64,000 nucleotides of DNA. Source: Desulfothermus sp964427155. Lineage in GTDB: Bacteria; Desulfobacterota; Desulfovibrionia; Desulfovibrionales; Desulfothermaceae. The translations under genes were made by a program, and so were the position numbers. Below the pieces are notes generated by a model. The model searched no databases, was not told where the DNA came from, and saw only the letters and a list, made by a program, of their open reading frames with translations. The stretch's first letter is position 1. Each line of letters starts with the position of its first letter. The stretch lies in contig CAYRSC010000015.1 of the NCBI GenBank assembly GCA_964427155.1, positions 1-64,000 of the forward strand, written 5' to 3'. Positions 62,456 through 64,000 of the stretch are shown one piece after another.

Positions 62456-63673
62456 TTAGGATTGGTTTTCCGCAGGGTTATATTCATACTTGCGTCTCAC
62501 ACTGGGTATCAGTCCCTCTGGCCTAAAGACCATCATAAGCACCATGGATGCCCCAAATATTAGCATCCTGTAATTTGAAAACGCCCTTAGATATTCTGGG
62601 AGTAATATCATAACCAGTGCCGCCAGCACCACTCCCACAATGGATCCCATACCTCCAAGGACCACAATAGATAGGATTATAGCAGATTCTAGAAAGGTAA
62701 AACATGCAGGGCTGATAAAGGTGGTCTTTGCTGCAAATACCACCCCTCCAAATCCAGCCCACATTGCTCCTAGGGCAAAGGCAGTAAGTTTTGTCTTGGT
62801 CTTGTCTATTCCCATAGCCTGACATGCGATCTCATCTTCTCTTAGAGCAAGCCACGCACGTCCCAATCTAGAATTTTGAAGTCTGTTTACTACAAATATG
62901 GTTATCAATGCCATTACCACAATAAGATAATAGATATAAATGGTGGCCCCTTTTACTCCAAGTTCCATTCCAAAAAAAGAGGGTCTTGGTATGTTGGAAA
63001 TACCACTTGGCCCAAAGGAAAAGGAGTCCCAATTCTCTAAAATAAGTCTTATTATCTCACCAAAACCAAGGGTTACAATGGCAAGATAATCTCCTCTCAG
63101 ACGAAGTACTGGAAAACCAAGGACTATTCCAAAAAGGGCGGCCAGGAATCCACCAATGGGAAGGGCAGTCCAAAATCCTATGTGAAAATGATAATTGAGA
63201 AGGGCATAGCTATATGCCCCAACTGCATAAAAGGCCACATACCCCAGATCCAGCAGTCCTGCGATCCCCACCACTATATTCAGTCCCAGTCCCAACATTA
63301 CATAGATGAGAGCAGAGATCATGATGTTGGTCTGATAGGTGGAGAACAAAAAGGGGAAAGCAAGTATAAATATAAAAAAAGCGAGATAGAGGGGCCTGGA
63401 ATATCTTGGATTTGTTATTACCTTACTTACAAAAGATGCCCCCTCAAGTCCAAGTTCCTTTTGTTTTGCCTTCTTCGTCTTTCTTTCTATGAGGTACCTC
63501 CATACAATGGAAAGGAAAAAACTACCTATACCCACCAGAAAGAGATTCTTCCATCTCCAGATAATAGTCCTTTGCAGGGTATCCACCTTTATTACCATGA
63601 TGGGAAAGGTGAGAAACATGAACCAAAGAGATACCACTAGAGATTTTTTTAATTCCCTTATCATAGACAACAT
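62456..63673 (-). CDS. livM: branched-chain amino acid ABC permease LivM
   Basis: 405 residues with about ten membrane helices and the LivM core GLLDLGYVAFYAVGAYSYALL (split around 140-160) and GDYLAIVTLGFGEIIRL (about 198-214). An extra N-terminal segment of about 90 residues, with two helices and the charged ERKTKKAKQKE linker, precedes the usual start, as in some proteobacterial LivM. It forms the channel with LivH. Confidence 0.92.
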   Translation of the reverse strand: MLSMIRELKKSLVVSLWFMFLTFPIMVIKVDTLQRTIIWRWKNLFLVGIGSFFLSIVWRYLIERKTKKAKQKELGLEGASFVSKVITNPRYSRPLYLAFFIFILAFPFLFSTYQTNIMISALIYVMLGLGLNIVVGIAGLLDLGYVAFYAVGAYSYALLNYHFHIGFWTALPIGGFLAALFGIVLGFPVLRLRGDYLAIVTLGFGEIIRLILENWDSFSFGPSGISNIPRPSFFGMELGVKGATIYIYYLIVVMALITIFVVNRLQNSRLGRAWLALREDEIACQAMGIDKTKTKLTAFALGAMWAGFGGVVFAAKTTFISPACFTFLESAIILSIVVLGGMGSIVGVVLAALVMILLPEYLRAFSNYRMLIFGASMVLMMVFRPEGLIPSVRRKYEYNPAENQS

Positions 63674-63681
63674 CCTATGTG

Positions 63682-64000
63682 TTATACCTTTTGAGTGGTT
63701 GATTCCCCAAGTATTCCCTCAGGCCTGAAGATAAGGATTAGAACAAGTAAAAGAAAGGCAAATACATCTTCATAGTCACTGGAGATATAACCGGTCCCAA
63801 AGCTTTCTGTTAGTCCAAGGACCAGACCCCCTAACACTGCCCCGGGAATACTTCCAATGCCCCCTAACACTGCAGCAGTAAAGGCCTTAATGCCTGCTAT
63901 AAATCCTATATAAAAATTTATCTGTCCCACATGTGAACCAATTAAGACCCCTCCAATAGCGGCCAGTCCTGAACCAATTATAAAGGTCATAGATATAACT
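63682..64000 (-). CDS. livH: branched-chain amino acid ABC permease LivH, partial
   Basis: The C-terminal 105 residues of LivH: VISMTFIIGSGLAAIGGVL, then GFIAGIKAFTAAVLGGIGSI and the end VLILIFRPEGILG. The frame is open to the window edge, so the N-terminus lies beyond 64000; the ATG at 63990 is internal. No LivK binding protein is seen, but it would normally lie further upstream. Confidence 0.92.
   Translation of the reverse strand, partial: VISMTFIIGSGLAAIGGVLIGSHVGQINFYIGFIAGIKAFTAAVLGGIGSIPGAVLGGLVLGLTESFGTGYISSDYEDVFAFLLLVLILIFRPEGILGESTTQKV

Noticed and set aside
1..64000. rRNA, tRNA or prophage genes
   Set aside because: None recognised on reading both strands; tRNA detection by eye is imperfect, so a short one could be missed.

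Overview
The window reads as the chromosome of an anaerobic, Gram-negative bacterium, most likely Desulfobacterota-like. The evidence is TonB, TolC, RND and Lnt proteins (two membranes), many short- and branched-chain acyl-CoA enzymes, an ADP-forming acetate-CoA ligase, a PxxKW cysteine-rich small protein and two probable selenoprotein genes. I see no rRNA or tRNA. Taxonomy is inference.

Region by region. 1-450 is a short CRISPR array with no cas genes; its last repeat abuts a decayed IS21-like end (445-628). 660-13501 is a cobalamin-riboswitch regulon in three transcription units: a CcsA-like/ResB-like pair (+), a BtuB-like TonB receptor (-), and a large operon (-) holding a 35-codon small ORF, a BtuF-like lipoprotein interrupted by one in-frame UGA, BtuC, BtuD, a SPASM-type radical SAM enzyme and a CobN-like chelatase. 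13698-19208 is a tripartite RND efflux pump, followed by a ferredoxin-nitroreductase. 20270-25445 is a fatty-acid-type acyl-CoA cluster with a TetR regulator. 25547-35581 is a second acyl-CoA cluster that reconstructs most of isovalerate/leucine breakdown down to acetoacetate and acetoacetyl-CoA. 35868-38704 (+) holds the ADP-forming acetate-CoA ligase and a DUF1638 protein. 38715-39094 holds a fourth cobalamin riboswitch that has a promoter and terminator but no gene behind it; it points into the 3' end of the DUF1638 gene. 39118-49092 (-) is mostly housekeeping: dapF, a second UGA-containing gene, HU, a MinD/FlhG-type ATPase, a GGDEF protein, prfB with its programmed frameshift, lnt, a CorC-type CBS protein, a PilZ-type protein, an M20 peptidase and a PxxKW protein. 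49212-54276 (+) is a TetR-controlled EmrAB-TolC operon. 54314-64000 (-) has paaK, a prepilin peptidase, purL, a cardiolipin synthase and livFGM(H), the last cut by the window edge.

How it fits together. The first 13.5 kb looks like a B12-repressed system for capturing a corrinoid or related metallo-tetrapyrrole (TonB receptor plus BtuFCD) and then processing it with a CobN-like chelatase, a radical SAM enzyme and a cytochrome-c-assembly-like membrane pair. The transcription unit for ccsA/resB is gated by a riboswitch terminator. The other two units instead show hairpins that bury the Shine-Dalgarno site.

The strongest unusual signals are two exported proteins with a single in-frame UGA, each followed at SECIS-compatible distance by a good hairpin. 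In each, the UGA-spanning reading frame, and not the truncated one, meets its neighbour through a 4-base ATGA stop/start overlap. I interpret both as selenoprotein candidates; no sel genes lie in this window, so the decoding machinery is not seen.
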